Source: Persicaria tinctoria (lineage: Eukaryota > Streptophyta > Magnoliopsida > Caryophyllales > Polygonaceae). From it: a DNA stretch of 64,000 nucleotides. The notes beneath the pieces are model-generated. The model worked only from the letters and a program-made list of their open reading frames with translations. It was not told where the DNA came from and searched no databases. The DNA lies in assembly GCA_037127255.1 (NCBI GenBank), contig JBANSL010000004.1, positions 25,551,967-25,615,966 of the forward strand. The letters are read 5' to 3'. Shown here one piece after another: positions 44,881 through 56,568 of this stretch (the first letter of the stretch is position 1; the number at the start of each line of letters is the position of its first letter). A program made the translations under genes and the position numbers.

Positions 44881-45720
44881 ATATAATGTGCTCATAGAAA
44901 ACAACACTTTGGAAATAATGAAAGATTTACTTTCAAGATCATACAATTTGTAAGCTTTTTTTTACCAAAAGAGTAACCCAAAACACACAGGACATACTTC
45001 TTGGCTTTAACTTGTCTCTGACATTACCAATAATAGTTTTGTAGCATAAACAACCAAATACCTTTAAGTGAGCATAATGTGGAGGCTTAAAAAAACATGT
45101 CATAAAGGGATTTCCCACTTAGAATTGAAGAAGAAAACCTGTTGATCAGATATGTAGTTGTAAGTAAATAATGGCCCCAAAACTCCATACGGAAATAGGA
45201 GTGAAACAACAATGCTCTACAAGTTTCCAGTAAGTGTTTGTGCTTTCTTTCCACTACTCCATTTTGCTTAGGAGTACGTGGACATGATGATTGATGAATA
45301 ATTTCCTTTCCATTAAAAATGACTTTTCTTCATTGCTAGAGCCAAGCTTATAAGCATTATGAGTATTGATTTTCTTAACAAACAAAAAAAATGGTCTCTC
45401 AAACATAGCCACAAAAGATTTGATCAACTCAAAAGTAGAATATTTAGATTTCATTAGATGGGTCCAAGTGGCCTTGTTGTAATCGTCTACAATGGTAATG
45501 AAGTACTTTTTACCAGCATGAGTAGGAGTAGCCTAGGGACCCCATACATCAATAATAATAAGCTCAAACAAAGAGCTAGAATGTCTATTAGAAATAGGAA
45601 AAGGAAGTCTATGTTATCTAACTTCATGACATATCACACACGGGTCAAGTGTAGAAATGCTAGAAGCCTTATTTAAATCTAAAAAACCAAAAATTTGAAG
45701 CAGCTTAGAGGCAGTTAGAA
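44881..45720 (-). pseudogene. Copia integrase remnant of element H
   Basis: The minus strand carries VDDYNKATWTHLMKSKYSTFELIKSF in pieces, then MFERPFF...[17 protein letters not shown], a decayed form of the usual VKxIRTDNGxEF with the Asp replaced, and [21 protein letters not shown] near 45250-45300 in a shifted frame. These are core-domain landmarks. The N-terminal part lies beyond the LINE insertion at 46341-46617. Confidence 0.78.
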
Positions 45721-45732
45721 GTCCCAGTGGCC

Positions 45733-46328
45733 CATGTTCTAATCGAAATATTTGCCCTACGAGGAAACTTCGTCGGAAAAATTCCAATTGGGATAGACCT
45801 CCTTCGAATTCGTACAAACTAAACTTTGATGGCTCAAAACTGATCTGTGGAAAGGCCTCGTTTGGTTTTGTTATCAGAGATCATGATGCTCATCCAGTCG
45901 CTTTGGGAGGAGGGTTATGCGATGATATGCCTACGATCTTCGCAGAAGCCCTTGGTCTTCGTAACGGTCTTTTACGTGCGAAATTATTAGGGATTCATAA
46001 CATCCTTATAGAAGGAGATAACTTAGCAGTTATCAATGCCCTTTTCGGAGATTGGAAATGCCCTTGGAATATTGAAATTCTGATGTCTGACATTAAACAA
46101 TTATTGGTCTTCTTTAATTCGGTTTTCACTCGTCATATTTTCAGGGAAGCGAATACGGTTGCAGATAGGATCGCGCATCTAGCTTACTGTATCCCTGCCG
46201 ACGAGGATTTCATGTACGACGCAGAGCTCAAGGTTCTCGTCCGAAAGGACGCTCTAGGTTGGGATTAGATCGTACGGGGTCTACCTCTCCTAATTTATTT
46301 CCTTGTATTCAAAAAAAAAAAAAAAGAT
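45733..46328 (+). mobile_element. 5'-truncated LINE insertion with poly(A) and TSD
   Basis: A 12-bp target duplication, GTCCCAGTGGCC, lies at 45721-45732 and 46329-46340. The insert ends in a run of about 15 A residues. Its only content is an RNase H domain: LNFDGSKLICGKASFGFVIR, AEALGLRNGLL, LIEGDNLAVINAL and ANTVADRIAHLAY, with all four acidic positions kept, open up to the stop at 46266-46268. It was inserted in opposite orientation into the integrase region of copia H. Target-primed reverse transcription that stopped early explains its structure. Confidence 0.92.
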
Positions 46329-46340
46329 GTCCCAGTGGCC

Positions 46341-46617
46341 TCTTCAGAGAAAGGGCATGCACAATGCAATGTCTGTGAGTAGAACAAGCAAATAACCTAT
46401 CAACAGACAATAAATTTTAATGAAATGTAGGCAAAAGCAATACATTTCTGAGATGAATATCTGAAATGAACAATATGTCACCACACAATCGAACTTCAAC
46501 CTTATGATTATTTGGCAAAGATACTAAACAAGGATGAGACATATATCTGCTATTTGATTGCAAGGACTTGTCAAAAGTCATATGTTCACTTGCACCCAAA
46601 TATATCTGCTATTTACT
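46341..46617 (-). pseudogene. Copia protease / pre-integrase remnant of element H
   Basis: The minus strand reads ASEHMTFDKSLQSN, VSLPNNHKVEVRLCGDILF and HLRNVLLLPTFH. This is the region after the DSGAS-type protease site and the start of the pre-integrase zinc domain (FN-L-S-V words). It is cut by solo LTR G at 46618. Confidence 0.82.
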
Positions 46618-47994
46618 GTTATTGTAAAGACTTGAATTTTCAAAATCCTAATTGTTCGGAAAAAGAGAATTAAAAATGAATTTAAATCGAATTAAAAGCT
46701 CGTTTAACGGATTCCGACCCAAATTTAAAATAATCATCGGATGACAATATTCTTTTCGATTTAAAAAAAATCAAATTAATCGAGAAAGAGGGATTCGGGA
46801 AAAGTAACATTCGAAAACTAATTTTGGGTTTCAAAATTCAAGTATTCAGGATTATTTTACCGGGTATGTGATTTGACTGATGCCGCATTTATTACCGGTC
46901 CAATCCCCCACCAGTTCCCGTCAAATCAGCCCCTTCCCTAACCCCTACAATCCGGAACCAGCTACTCCGTTCCCTTCTTCTGTACGCCATCTCCCCATCA
47001 CTTCACACCTCTCCCTTCTTCAAATTCTTCAGCTCCTCCCCACTCTTCTGTTGCACTCTATCACCATTTCACCATCACAATTTCACCATCGCCATCGTCG
47101 CCACCATCTTCATCCCCAAACCACTGTCTCCTCCTCCTTCTATCCTTCCACCTCGAGCCACCAGCGGATGGTCCCACACACCCCTCGGAGCCAGCACCAG
47201 CAGCCGGAGCAGCCTAGGAGCTCCTCAGTGCCGCCGCAAGCCACTGGAACCCCGTCGCCTCGTTCGAGCGCGAACAACCTTCCGGTAAGCCGTTCTCCTT
47301 CGTTTCCAATCCAAACCCCTCTCGAGCCCTACCATCACACTCACCCACATCCGACGCAGGTCCGAAGAGCCATCGCGAGACACCAACGACGCTCAGACCT
47401 CCGATCGAGAGCTCCGAAGTCGCGAACTTCCTCGGTGAGTCCCGCCTTTACCTTCCTCTGCTTTCAAATCGATTTCTGCATTGGATTGGGCTATGGGCGA
47501 GTGTCGAGTGTGCGTTAGCTGAGTGCGGGGCGTCGATCGAGCTTGTGAGCTCCGGCGTGAGCTCCGGCGAGCACAATTTGGCGTTCAGCGAGTGACGGAC
47601 ACGGGCGAGGCTGAGTGAGCTCGAGAGGTAGGTGGGCAGCAGCTGTGAGGCAAGGGAGCTGGGGCGAGAGCGCGGGGCATGGCGGAGGAGCGAGCCACAT
47701 TCGCCAGCAGGCGCAGGTGCAGGCGAGCCGACGGGGGCAGTCGAACAAGCCCATGGCGCGGCGCGAGGTCTCGTTTTGAATCCAGGAAGGAGACGGCCAG
47801 CTTGGCACTTGTGGACCCCTTCTCACTAACTTATACGGAGTATATATTACGTTATGTGCCATTTGTTAACCGGTAGGGTTTATTTAAGAGAGATTTTGTT
47901 CAAATGGACCTTTAAGTATATTTGGTTAGCTAGATAGGTCCATTAATTGTTTTTTTAGCATGTTTAGGCCATTAATTGTTTTTTTAGTCCTCTT

Positions 47995-48668
47995 GACTGG
48001 TCAACGGTCAACCCATTTTGATACCAACTTTTTTTTTTATGCCAACTTTTTTTTTTTGATGCCAACTTTTTTTTTTTAGTGATGCCATATTTTACCGTTT
48101 TGATGCCAATATTTTGTGGTGACAATTTTATATAATTGATGGGATAAGAGCTTAAAACGTGGAATCAAAATATTGTCACCTTATTGTCACTTTTCTAATG
48201 AAATGATTGGATGACTTTTTTTTTAATGCCACTTTTTTAAAACATTGATGACATTTTTTGTGATGTCATATTTTACCGTTTTGATGCCAAAATTTTATTA
48301 CATTTTATTTTCACTCTGATGCCACTTTTCTAATTAAATTATTGGATGACACTTTTTTAAACTTTGATGACATTTTTTGTTTACTCTAATGTCACGTTGA
48401 CCATTGATGCCATTTTGAAAAATTTGTATCACATTAAAGAAAAAAATGTCATCAAAAATACTACTTTGAAAAAATATCACCAAAAATATGGCATCACGGT
48501 AAAAAAAATATTATCAAAAAATTGACATAAAAAAGTGGCATCAAAGTGAAAATAAAATATAGTAAAATTTTGGCATCAAAACGGTAAAATATGGCATCAC
48601 TAAAAAAAAAATGTTGGCATAAAAAAAAAAACTTGGCATCAAAATGGGTTGGTCAACGTTGACCGGTC
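47995..48668. repeat. Fold-back element inside solo LTR G
   Basis: Imperfect inverted arms of about 140-200 bases start gactggtcaacggtcaaccca on the left and end tgggttggtcaacgttgaccggtc on the right. The arms are made of short gatgccaa / ttggcatc units and A/T runs, with more inverted units throughout the middle. There is no coding frame. It is either a MITE inserted in the LTR or a part of the LTR itself. Confidence 0.6.
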
Positions 48669-48719
48669 ACCGTTGACCGGTCAATGGTCAAACAGTTGAC
48701 CATTTACCAACCCACCCTA

Positions 48720-50476
48720 TTGGGAAGGGGTCTAGGACAAAACTAATTAAATTGATTTATGGGCTAGGTGACTAATTGGATATTTAAAAAAGGCCCAGTA
48801 CCAAAACCACCCATTATTTAATTGGGTTCGGTTCGGTTCGGGTTTATCCGTTACTTATTTAATTAATTAGCGGTATTTAAATTATTATATAATATTTGAG
48901 GATTTAAAAGATAAAATCTTATTTTGAGATTAAAGATATAATATTATGGTAATCAAAAGAAAATATAATAGTATGAGAGTTGGATTTTAGAAAATGGGAT
49001 TTGACGAACATTTTCCAATGACGGAATTTCTAACTAGTCAACTCGGTTTTCGAAACTGGTTTCAAGACTAACTCGGGAATTATGTGCTCGGTGACTAACT
49101 AGCATGATTGATGTGAATGATTGTCTAATATCATGATTTGTGTTGACTAATAGCATGACTTGTGGTGAATTATTATATGAGATTAAATGTTTGATAATTA
49201 TGACGATCTAGTAGGATTTTATATCACACAAATTATGTCTTATGATTTTGATGAACCGTTGAGGTATATGCGGAAATGATGTATATGAACATGCGGAATT
49301 GGTTGAATGATTTATGGAGAACGATGTGGTCTTGAGGAGCGGATGATGCGATGAATGACTTTCATAATTTGTTACTTGTTCTAATGATTGAGGTGTGCTT
49401 GAGTGCTTAATAGTTGGATGTAGACTTATGTATATTCCATTATGTACTAGGTGATACTCTATGATTGTGACTACTGTCTGTTGGATTCTTCTGTTGCCAA
49501 TCTACTAGCCAGGTAAGTACCTCCGGGGCTTACTCAGTAATCAGTACCTCCTACCTGATGTGTCATATAGTATGTAGGCGTTACATATGCATAAGAGCAT
49601 GTCATGTAGTATCATGCTTAGGAATTGCACTTACGAATGAGCATCCTTATTCTGTATGCGTTTGAATACAGAACGACTGTTATCTATGAGTCCTAGAGTC
49701 CTTGCTAGGGTTATAGGGCATCCCGGTTTCATCGGGTGTCGTCCTCCTTGAGTTTTATATATATATCACGAGATATGAGATGAGCATGAGATACGATATG
49801 ATGATGAGATTTGATATGTTATAGCATTGAACTGGCCAGTCTCCACACTGTCTGGAAGAAGGATGGTGGTAGAAGAGAGATATACCGCTTGATATTCTTT
49901 GTTAAGGTCTTCCTTAATATTCTGCATATATGAATTAGGAGCATGATAGTGTGGTTAAGATTTCAGTACTGCATGAATACATCCTTTATTCTAGGTATAG
50001 GCGTATTATATGTTCTCAGCGCAGTCAGAGGACCCGTGGGCGGACTCTTGGCCTGACTTGGTGGTATAGTTTCAGGTACCCGATACACTGCTTGATTTTG
50101 TGGTGTTTTGACGGGGTCTATTCATATGGCAGAGAGTGGGTGTTTGAAACCTGACTTCACCAGATTGATGCTTTTGAGATTTCTCCCTAATCACACATAC
50201 TCTGTTTTGACCAAGCTCTGCTGTGGCACTTGTTGTATCATTTTCAGAATTTATGCCCTTTGCATGATAAAGGATTTCCCACGTTGTAGACTTAGGACAA
50301 GTACAAGGGTTTACCCCGGGATCTCCAACGGACCTTCCGGATTTGGGTGCAAAATCCCACTTTAAACTACACATCTTCGATTTCAAACCTTCAACCTGTA
50401 CTCGGGGCGCAAGATCCCAACGAGGGGTTTCATCCCTCAAAACGTAACTCGGGAATCATAATCCCGTGCCGTTACA
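48720..50476. other. Remainder of solo LTR G
   Basis: Noncoding LTR sequence with ttcggttcgg repeats near 48827 and no recognisable gene. Short open frames here have no domain similarity that I can see. Confidence 0.5.
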
Positions 50477-50481
50477 GTTAT

Positions 50482-51632
50482 CAATATTGACATTTCTATG
50501 TTCAGAATGTAAACAATGAGTGAGTAAAATAGTAATACCAACAAAATTCACAACAACATCATCAACCTCATTAGAAAAGAATTGAGAATTAAGGCCATGC
50601 AACACAACCATGATATGATGGATCTAATCATAAAAAAGAATCGAAGAACCAGTAACGATGGAGCTTGAACTGACATCAACCTCAGCATTGCCAGCAACCT
50701 TTCTCCCTTTGTTGTTCTTGAAGTTAGGAGGGAATCCAATTATCCGACAGCATCTCTCTTTCATGTGTCCTTGCTTCTTGCAGTGATCACAAATCACAAT
50801 AGACTGAGATGGAGTGAATTGCCTAGAGAAATTATCTAATTGCTTTGAATTATCATAAAAGCTCCTATGTAAGGGATTCCTCATGATCAAGAAGTGATTC
50901 CTCTCTCTAGGTTTCCTCATGATCAAGAAGCGATTCCTCATGATCCGATGATCAAGAAGCGATTCCTCAGGATCAAGAAGTGAGTTTCTTCATGATCAAG
51001 AAGTGAATAAGCCTGACTGGCTAAAGGTAAGGGATTCATTAGCAAAATCATCCCCCTCACAGATGTATAAGACTCATTGAGACCCGTCAGTAATTACATT
51101 AACTTCTCCTCTTGTTCTTGTTTCAGAGTATCCTTTTGTGCACCACAAGTGCAGATAGGAAGCTTGCGCAAACAAGACAATTCATCCCAGAATCGCTTGA
51201 TTCGAGTAAAGTAATAAAAAAAATATGTACCTTGACTAATTGAAGCAATCTCCTTCTTAATCAAATCATTCTTAAAGATCATCCCAAATATCCTTCACCG
51301 ACGAGAAGTACAAAACACTTTCGCCAATGTTCTTCTCAAGAGCATTTAATAGCCAAGAGATCACCATATCATTGCAACGATCCCATGCCTTAGCTCTAAG
51401 TTCATCATCAATAGGATGCTCGCACGAGCCATCAAGAAAACCGATCTTATTTTTCCGTTGAGATTGCAATCTGCATAGCTCTCTTCCAAGAGCGGAAACA
51501 TTTTCCATTGAACGTTTTTTAAACCAGTATAACACCTGGATTTTCAAAAGCATGAAGATATAGAGGATCTCCAACATCGACGATCCCTGTTCTGCGACAA
51601 TCACCAAGAACACGAGCAAACTTCGGATTCAT
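50482..51632 (-). pseudogene. Copia gag remnant of element H
   Basis: Gag starts at the ATG at 51630-51632 (MNPKFARVLGDCRR). It has the UBN2/Retrotran_gag region with DPLYLHAFENPGV, KNKIGFLDGSCEHP and WDRCNDMVISWLLNALEKNI. Further on the nucleocapsid knuckle CDHCKKQGHMKERC keeps all four ligands (CX2CX4HX4C) and is followed by GFPPNFK. There are several frame changes, and the middle (near 50880-51010) has a short tandem repeat of catgatcaagaagcgattcc type. Confidence 0.87.
50880..51005. repeat. Short tandem repeat in copia gag
   Basis: Four to six copies of a unit related to catgatcaagaagcgattcctc, partly decayed, within the Gag linker of element H. Confidence 0.7.
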
Positions 51633-51702
51633 GGTGGAAGGATAAAAACAAATGCGGAAAGTTAACAAAAAAAAAAGACGAATGCTCTAACCGAATTCCA
51701 AT

Positions 51703-51715
51703 AGCTCTGATACCA
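51703..51715 (-). promoter_or_regulatory. Primer binding site of copia element H
   Basis: The minus strand reads TGGTATCAGAGCT, directly inside the 5' LTR. It is the usual copia primer site complementary to the 3' end of initiator tRNA-Met. Confidence 0.85.
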
Positions 51716-52038
51716 TGTAAAATTTGAGCAAACTCATGTTTTCATCAATGGAGAATAAAAAATCTTAGCGAACAAGAAGATGAACAGAAATGTTAACTGA
51801 GATCCCCAAAGGGGTTTTCTCTTCATTTTATTGCAACAAAATGAGTAAAGTGCCAAAAGTTAGTTAAAACTGAACAATTGAGCTCTATTTATACACTAAA
51901 TTAAGCATCAGAACACGCTTGGAACGACATCACTTTGATCCTGAGTAATTTTAATCACTTGTTAACTTCGAGCTGGCCTCTTGACTCTTAATTAGCAGTT
52001 GATGTGTCCTGACACCTCAGCTTGCCTTCCTCCAAGCA
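51716..52038 (-). repeat. 5' LTR of copia element H
   Basis: 323 bp, starting TGTAAAATTTGAGC and ending CCTCCAAGCA. TATA box on the minus strand at 51886-51893 (TATAAATA). Confidence 0.88.
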
Positions 52039-52450
52039 AGTTTATGCGAAGAAGTATGACGAAGTTAAAGAGTTACATATTAATGTTAAGATATGATTTA
52101 TACCCTATTTTTGTTATTTCTTAATCCCATGAAATCAGGCATGAAATAACCTTCATGAACTAAAATCAAGAGGTAGAAGCCACTTTTCACCGTGAACATC
52201 TGCTTCCTTCAATCGTGCTTAGTCTAAGGGCCTTTTCTATTTAGAAAGTTAAATAAAAGTTTATAAGCTCGATGACAACCCTGTATAGCTAGGTATGAAT
52301 TTGGAATTAATCGAAATTCAATACGAGGTTTATGAATTTTGTATTTGTTTAAGGTGGAAATAGCTAGTTACACTTCAAATGAAACAATTTCAGGCATTAG
52401 TACATTAGTTGAAGATATTGAGGGTGAAAGAGTTTACTACTAATCTACTA

Positions 52451-52685
52451 CTCCCTCCGTTCCAAAATAGATGGCCTTTTGATTTTCGACACGCTTTTTA
52501 AGGAGCGAAAATGTCTTTAAAATATAATTTTTTTGATTAATTTTTTTATATAATGTAATACTTATTACTAATAAGTATCAAATTATATAAAAAAATTAAT
52601 CAAAAAAATAATATTTTATAGAGTTTTCCGCTCCTTAAAAAACGTGCCGAAAAGTAAAAGTCCATCTATTTTGGAACGGAGGGAG
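52451..52685. mobile_element. Stowaway-type MITE
   Basis: 235 bp with near-perfect inverted arms over most of its length. Ends are CTCCCTCCGTTCC and GGAACGGAGGGAG, flanked by TA on both sides (52449-52450, 52686-52687). These are the standard features of plant Stowaway MITEs mobilised by Mariner-type transposases. There is no coding frame. Confidence 0.95.
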
Positions 52686-52687
52686 TA

Positions 52688-53350
52688 TTATGTGATTGTT
52701 TGTTTGTTTGCTTGAAGCTGATCTTGGGGTTAGAGATTCCATCTGTCAGGGTTGGGATCCACAATGGTTGGAGAAAGCAATTTTGTATGCCTTTCGATTG
52801 TGGGGTGGGATCATCTTGTTTCTGGTTGATTTTTCTAATCGATTTAGAGCTTTAATTTAGAAACATTTTTTCAATGTTAATTATGTTAAGTTTAAAAATA
52901 ATTTTTGGTCCATTTAGTTTTCAACTTGTTTTTAATAAAAAATTCTAAATTTTTTTAAAAAGTTGTATTTTTAGAATATAAACTAGTGCCACTCCTACCA
53001 TGTCGACAATTTTTAAAATGAAATTCTAATAATTTAATAAAATAATATTCTAAATTTAAATAAAAATTTGGAAAAAGTTAGCATAAAATCAGAAAAGTAG
53101 AGTTGATAAAATAAAACTTTGAGAATTTTATTTCATTAATGTATCTTAGCAATCTTTATTAAAATCATAATATCATTAAAAATTATTCTCATTTAGAGTA
53201 CTGTATGTTGATTAGAAAATAAAGAGTATGTGAAGAAAATAATTAACAATTGATTAAAAATAATGATATATTTTGATTAACGTCATAATTTTTTTTAGTA
53301 CAAAGCAAATATTTGGTGGTTATCAACCGCGATTGACCACCCCCAACCGA
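52688..53350. other. AT-rich spacer
   Basis: No gene, inverted repeat or LTR structure was recognised. Confidence 0.4.
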
Positions 53351-53352
53351 GA

Positions 53353-53715
53353 AGACAAAGTGACAAAGGAGAAGAACAAAGGTTTGATTTCTACAATTCT
53401 TTCTTTTATTTTTTCCCCATATTCTTCTAAGATTTCATAGTTTGTTCCCCCTTCTTGTCAAATATGAGAATCTAAGAATTTTTCCTTCTCTAATTCTTCT
53501 CAAATATGAGTTTTTTTAAAAAAAAATTGGAGCCCATGAGAAAAGAAGGCAAAGTGGCAAAGGGCTGGGGAAGAATAAGGTTTGATTTTTGCGATTTTTT
53601 CTTTGATTTTTCCAATATTATTCTCAATTATCATAATTTGTTTCCCCTTTCTTGTCAAATATGAGAATCTGAGAATTTTTCCATTTCCAATTCTTTTCAA
53701 ATTAGAGATTTTTTT
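53353..53715. repeat. Tandem duplication of about 185 bp
   Basis: Two diverged direct copies lie at about 53353-53535 and 53538-53715. Both start gagaa.a.aagg.aaagtg.caaagg and include cttgtcaaatatgagaatct.agaattttt. The chance open frames here are products of the A/T richness. Confidence 0.75.
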
Positions 53716-53748
53716 TTATCAAGATGACTGGTTCGGGACGAATGTTGT

Positions 53749-54420
53749 TGGCTTTTTCGTCCTTTGCCAAATATCAATAATATCCTAACTCAAACCTCAA
53801 ACCAATAGATTAGTTAATCAATAGATTGATAAACCAACAAACTAGTATAACGATGAAGTCCGGAGTCGAACCTACAGAGAGACCGGTTGCTATGCAATGT
53901 TTCTAACTATGATTCTTATGACAAAAGAAATGATTTGTAGCAAATTGATAACAAAGTAAAGTAAAGAGATCGATGATTGCAAAGTATTGATAATAAGATA
54001 GAGAATATATTTTACTTGTAATTCTCAACAATGGTTGAGGTTCAAGATCTTAGAATTGATTCAATAGATATTTTAAATCATATGTCTACTTGACTAAAGT
54101 TGACAGATCCGCAAAAATACAATCTTCTTATTCAATACAACTAAAGAATAGCATTAAACACTCAAGTTCTAAGACCAATTGTCATATTGATTCAACACAA
54201 TTAGAACTCATTGGCGCAACCCTATTCGGCCATAACAAACATCTATTAACACAGATCAATCAAAATCATCGACTACAAAGAAATAGAAATATCACTAATT
54301 CAATGGCTTTGTTTGCTATCTAGAAAACAACAACGCATTCATAGCTTAGATGCAATTCATAACATGGTGATCAATCATAGAAAGAAACACAAAGATAATC
54401 AATAAGAACAAGATGATGAA
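53749..54420 (-). repeat. Family-D LTR copy 4, left part, interrupted by element C
   Basis: It starts TGGCTTTTTCGTCC and aligns with the other family-D LTRs. It is split at the ATGAA target duplication of element C and continues at 63674, beyond which it runs off the window. Confidence 0.8.
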
Positions 54421-56532
54421 TGTTGTTGTAGGAGGATGTGTCAAGTATGAAATAAATATGAAATATAGTTCAGACTGACTTCCCTGTCTCAGCAAATAAA
54501 TACAAGACTTCCTCCCGTTGTAGTAAGAGAATAGTCAGGATCGAATCCACGAGGAAGCACGTCAGCAATTCTCAGGTAGCCATAAATTCTCACAGAAGCA
54601 GCAAAAAAACAGAATCGCAGAAACAGAAAGAAAGAAACAAATAACCCGGCAAGGGCAACTAAAACAAAAGCAAAGATCTAACTAAAGACATAAAGTAAGG
54701 CAAAGGAAGTAAAGAACAAAGCAAAACAGAAACCAAGCAGAAACTAAAAGCAAGGACACAGAAGCTACTCGATATCGACTAGCTGTCCTCTATCTCGACA
54801 AGAACAGTAATGAAAACACAAACTTGCAGATTTTCGACAGAATTTAGAAATTCGAAAGAAATTAACTCAATATATTAAAAGACCTCCAAGGCCAGGGTTT
54901 CAACACCACAACGATAACCATGCAAAACAACACATAAAGGCATAAAAGATCATGCTTTCCATCAAATAACTTTCGTCATTAACCAATAGGCAAATAGAGG
55001 CTTTCGCATAAACCCTAATTGTTACTAACCCTTTTTCACATAATTAATCCAAGTTGCATTAAGATCATTTTCGCTTCAATAACACAAACAAGGATCACCT
55101 TCAACTCTCGCAAAAGAATCATGCTCATAGGGATAGAAGATGAATCGCACAAAAGATCTGACCTTTATCGCATTGTCTCACATGGCCACCGTCGGGCTCA
55201 CCCCAGCCCCAGAAGTGGGTGGACTACTCACGCCTCATCGCAATCGCAGACATTGATTGATGAAAAGAAACTTGTATAAACTAAATTCAAAGCCTTTACA
55301 ATCTTGGCAATCAACTTTCGCTGTAAGCCAAAACCCTAAAACCTTCGAACTCCCTAAACTTCTCTGTGGAACTAACTAATTGTGTGTCTTGAATGACGAT
55401 GGAATTGAATGAATAAAATTGAGCGCCCTAGGGCCTTATTTATAGCCTTCATTCCCTAGCTAATCTAGGAAAGAAGATATCTATCTATATCTAAAATTAT
55501 ATCTAAAGCTTTAAAAGATAAATAAATGTTTAATGGAAATAAATCCTAAAGGGAAAAAGATAAAACTAAATAGGGTAGTATGTCTTCATGTTGATAGATC
55601 GCCTTCCATAGATAGAATTTGATCAACTCGGATGGATCTCGGCCAAATCTGGATAGAATCTTCCGCCTTCGGCATCAAGGAACTCCAATCCTACTCGGAC
55701 TGCACAAGTCGAGAAGATTCTGGAAGCTGGGTCTAGTCGACCTCGAGTTGGCCTCGTCGACCTCGAGTAGGATTAGTCGTCCCGGCTTGCTGGTGCTCGA
55801 TGTGGCTCGGAGTTGGCTCACTGGTGCTCGTCGATCTCGACCAGTCGTAGTCGATCTCGAGTAAGATGGCTCATCGACATGGTCTTCTCGGGTGGGTGTG
55901 CTCGACTGGCCCGGACATGCTCGGACATGTCTCAAGGTCTTCGTCGATCTCGACAAGAGTTCGTCGAGATCGAGTTGGGTCTTCTTCCGCTTCCGCGAGC
56001 TGGCTCTTCCGCTGGCAGCGAGTGGCTTGGTCCGCGGCAGCGAGTGGTCACTTCCGCTGCAGTGAGTCTCCTGGTCGTCCTCGGCTTCGTCCTCGGACAG
56101 CTTCTCCTCGTCGACTCCGGACGTGGGCGTCTGGGCTTCGTCGACCTCGACAAGTGCTTGTCGATCTCGAGTAGGGTCCGGAGCCCGGGTTGTCTGGCTC
56201 TCGATCAGGCCTTGTCGACCAAGCTGATGCTCGGACAGGCTCGTCTAGGTCGAGTAGGCTTACTCGAGATCGAGTAGCCTCGACTCTCAGACTTGTTCCG
56301 CTGCTTTGACCTTGGACTTCTGTAGTGTTTTTCCGAGCTTTTCCGACCTTTTGTAGAATTGCTGTAAACGCCTCGATTTCTGCAATTTAAACAAAAACTG
56401 GTGTAGATTCCATAATTTGACAAATAAGCATAAACTACATAGATTCTGTACTATTTAAACCCAAATGAATGCAGTGTATACAGAAATCGATATAAAAGTT
56501 ACTGTAAAACATGGCAGATTCAGCTCACAACA
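54421..56532 (-). repeat. 3' LTR of element C
   Basis: 2112 bp. TATA box on the minus strand at 55437-55445 (CTATAAATA). The right side (U3) carries the TCGA box cluster at 55736-56280, and one box pair lies in U5 near 54768. Confidence 0.93.
55736..56280. repeat. Paired TCGA boxes in U3 of the left LTR of element C
   Basis: About nine boxes with centre CC, TC or GA. Examples are 55736-55747 and 55756-55767 (both GTCGACCTCGAG, 8-bp spacer, period 20), a GTCGATCTCGAC / GTCGATCTCGAG pair near 55840, one near 55942, one near 56138 and one near 56246. Two long + strand open frames here (55813-56277 and 55866-56174) are products of the repeat composition. Confidence 0.87.
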
Positions 56533-56568
56533 AACACCCCATACTTAAGCTTGCTTGTCCTCAAGCAA
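56533..56568 (-). promoter_or_regulatory. Polypurine tract and hairpin beside the 3' LTR of C
   Basis: Element sense: hairpin TTGCTTG-AGGA-CAAGCAA (56551-56568), then GCTTAAGTATGGGGTGTT to the LTR border at 56532. It is the plus-strand primer site. Confidence 0.82.

Larger units (their letters stand above)
46623..50476. mobile_element. Solo LTR G (3.85 kb) of a Ty3/gypsy element
   Basis: It starts TGTAAAGACTTG and ends GCCGTTACA, that is TGTAA...TTACA, with target duplication GTTAT on both sides (46618-46622 and 50477-50481). It splits copia H between protease and gag. No gag-pol frame is inside. Long LTRs with TGTAA/TTACA ends are usual in Tekay/Del-type chromoviruses, so this is best read as the product of LTR-LTR recombination. 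A proline/serine-rich open frame (46880-47518) in its C-rich first third looks like composition, not a gene. Confidence 0.82.
42658..52038 (-). mobile_element. Ty1/copia element H with intact LTR pair and TSD
   Basis: Two similar LTRs (42658-42985 and 51716-52038) flank a minus-strand gag-pro-int-RT-RNaseH set with many lesions. The target duplication AGTTT is present at 42653-42657 and 52039-52043. The primer site ATGG-type (tggtatcagagct on the minus strand, 51703-51715) and a purine-rich tract beside the 3' LTR (42986 onward) are in the expected places. It has been hit by a LINE fragment (45733-46328) and by solo LTR G (46623-50476). Without these insertions it is about 4.9 kb. Confidence 0.92.

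Noticed and set aside
46880..47518. 212-codon proline/serine/histidine-rich frame in solo LTR G
   Set aside because: Low-complexity C-rich sequence inside an LTR with no recognisable domain and no matching second exon.
55813..56277. Long + strand open frames in both LTRs of element C (55813-56277, 55866-56174 and copies at 62954-63418, 63007-63315)
   Set aside because: They lie in U3, run opposite to the element, are made of the GC-rich TCGA boxes and low-complexity Arg/Ser words, and show no domain. They are composition artefacts.
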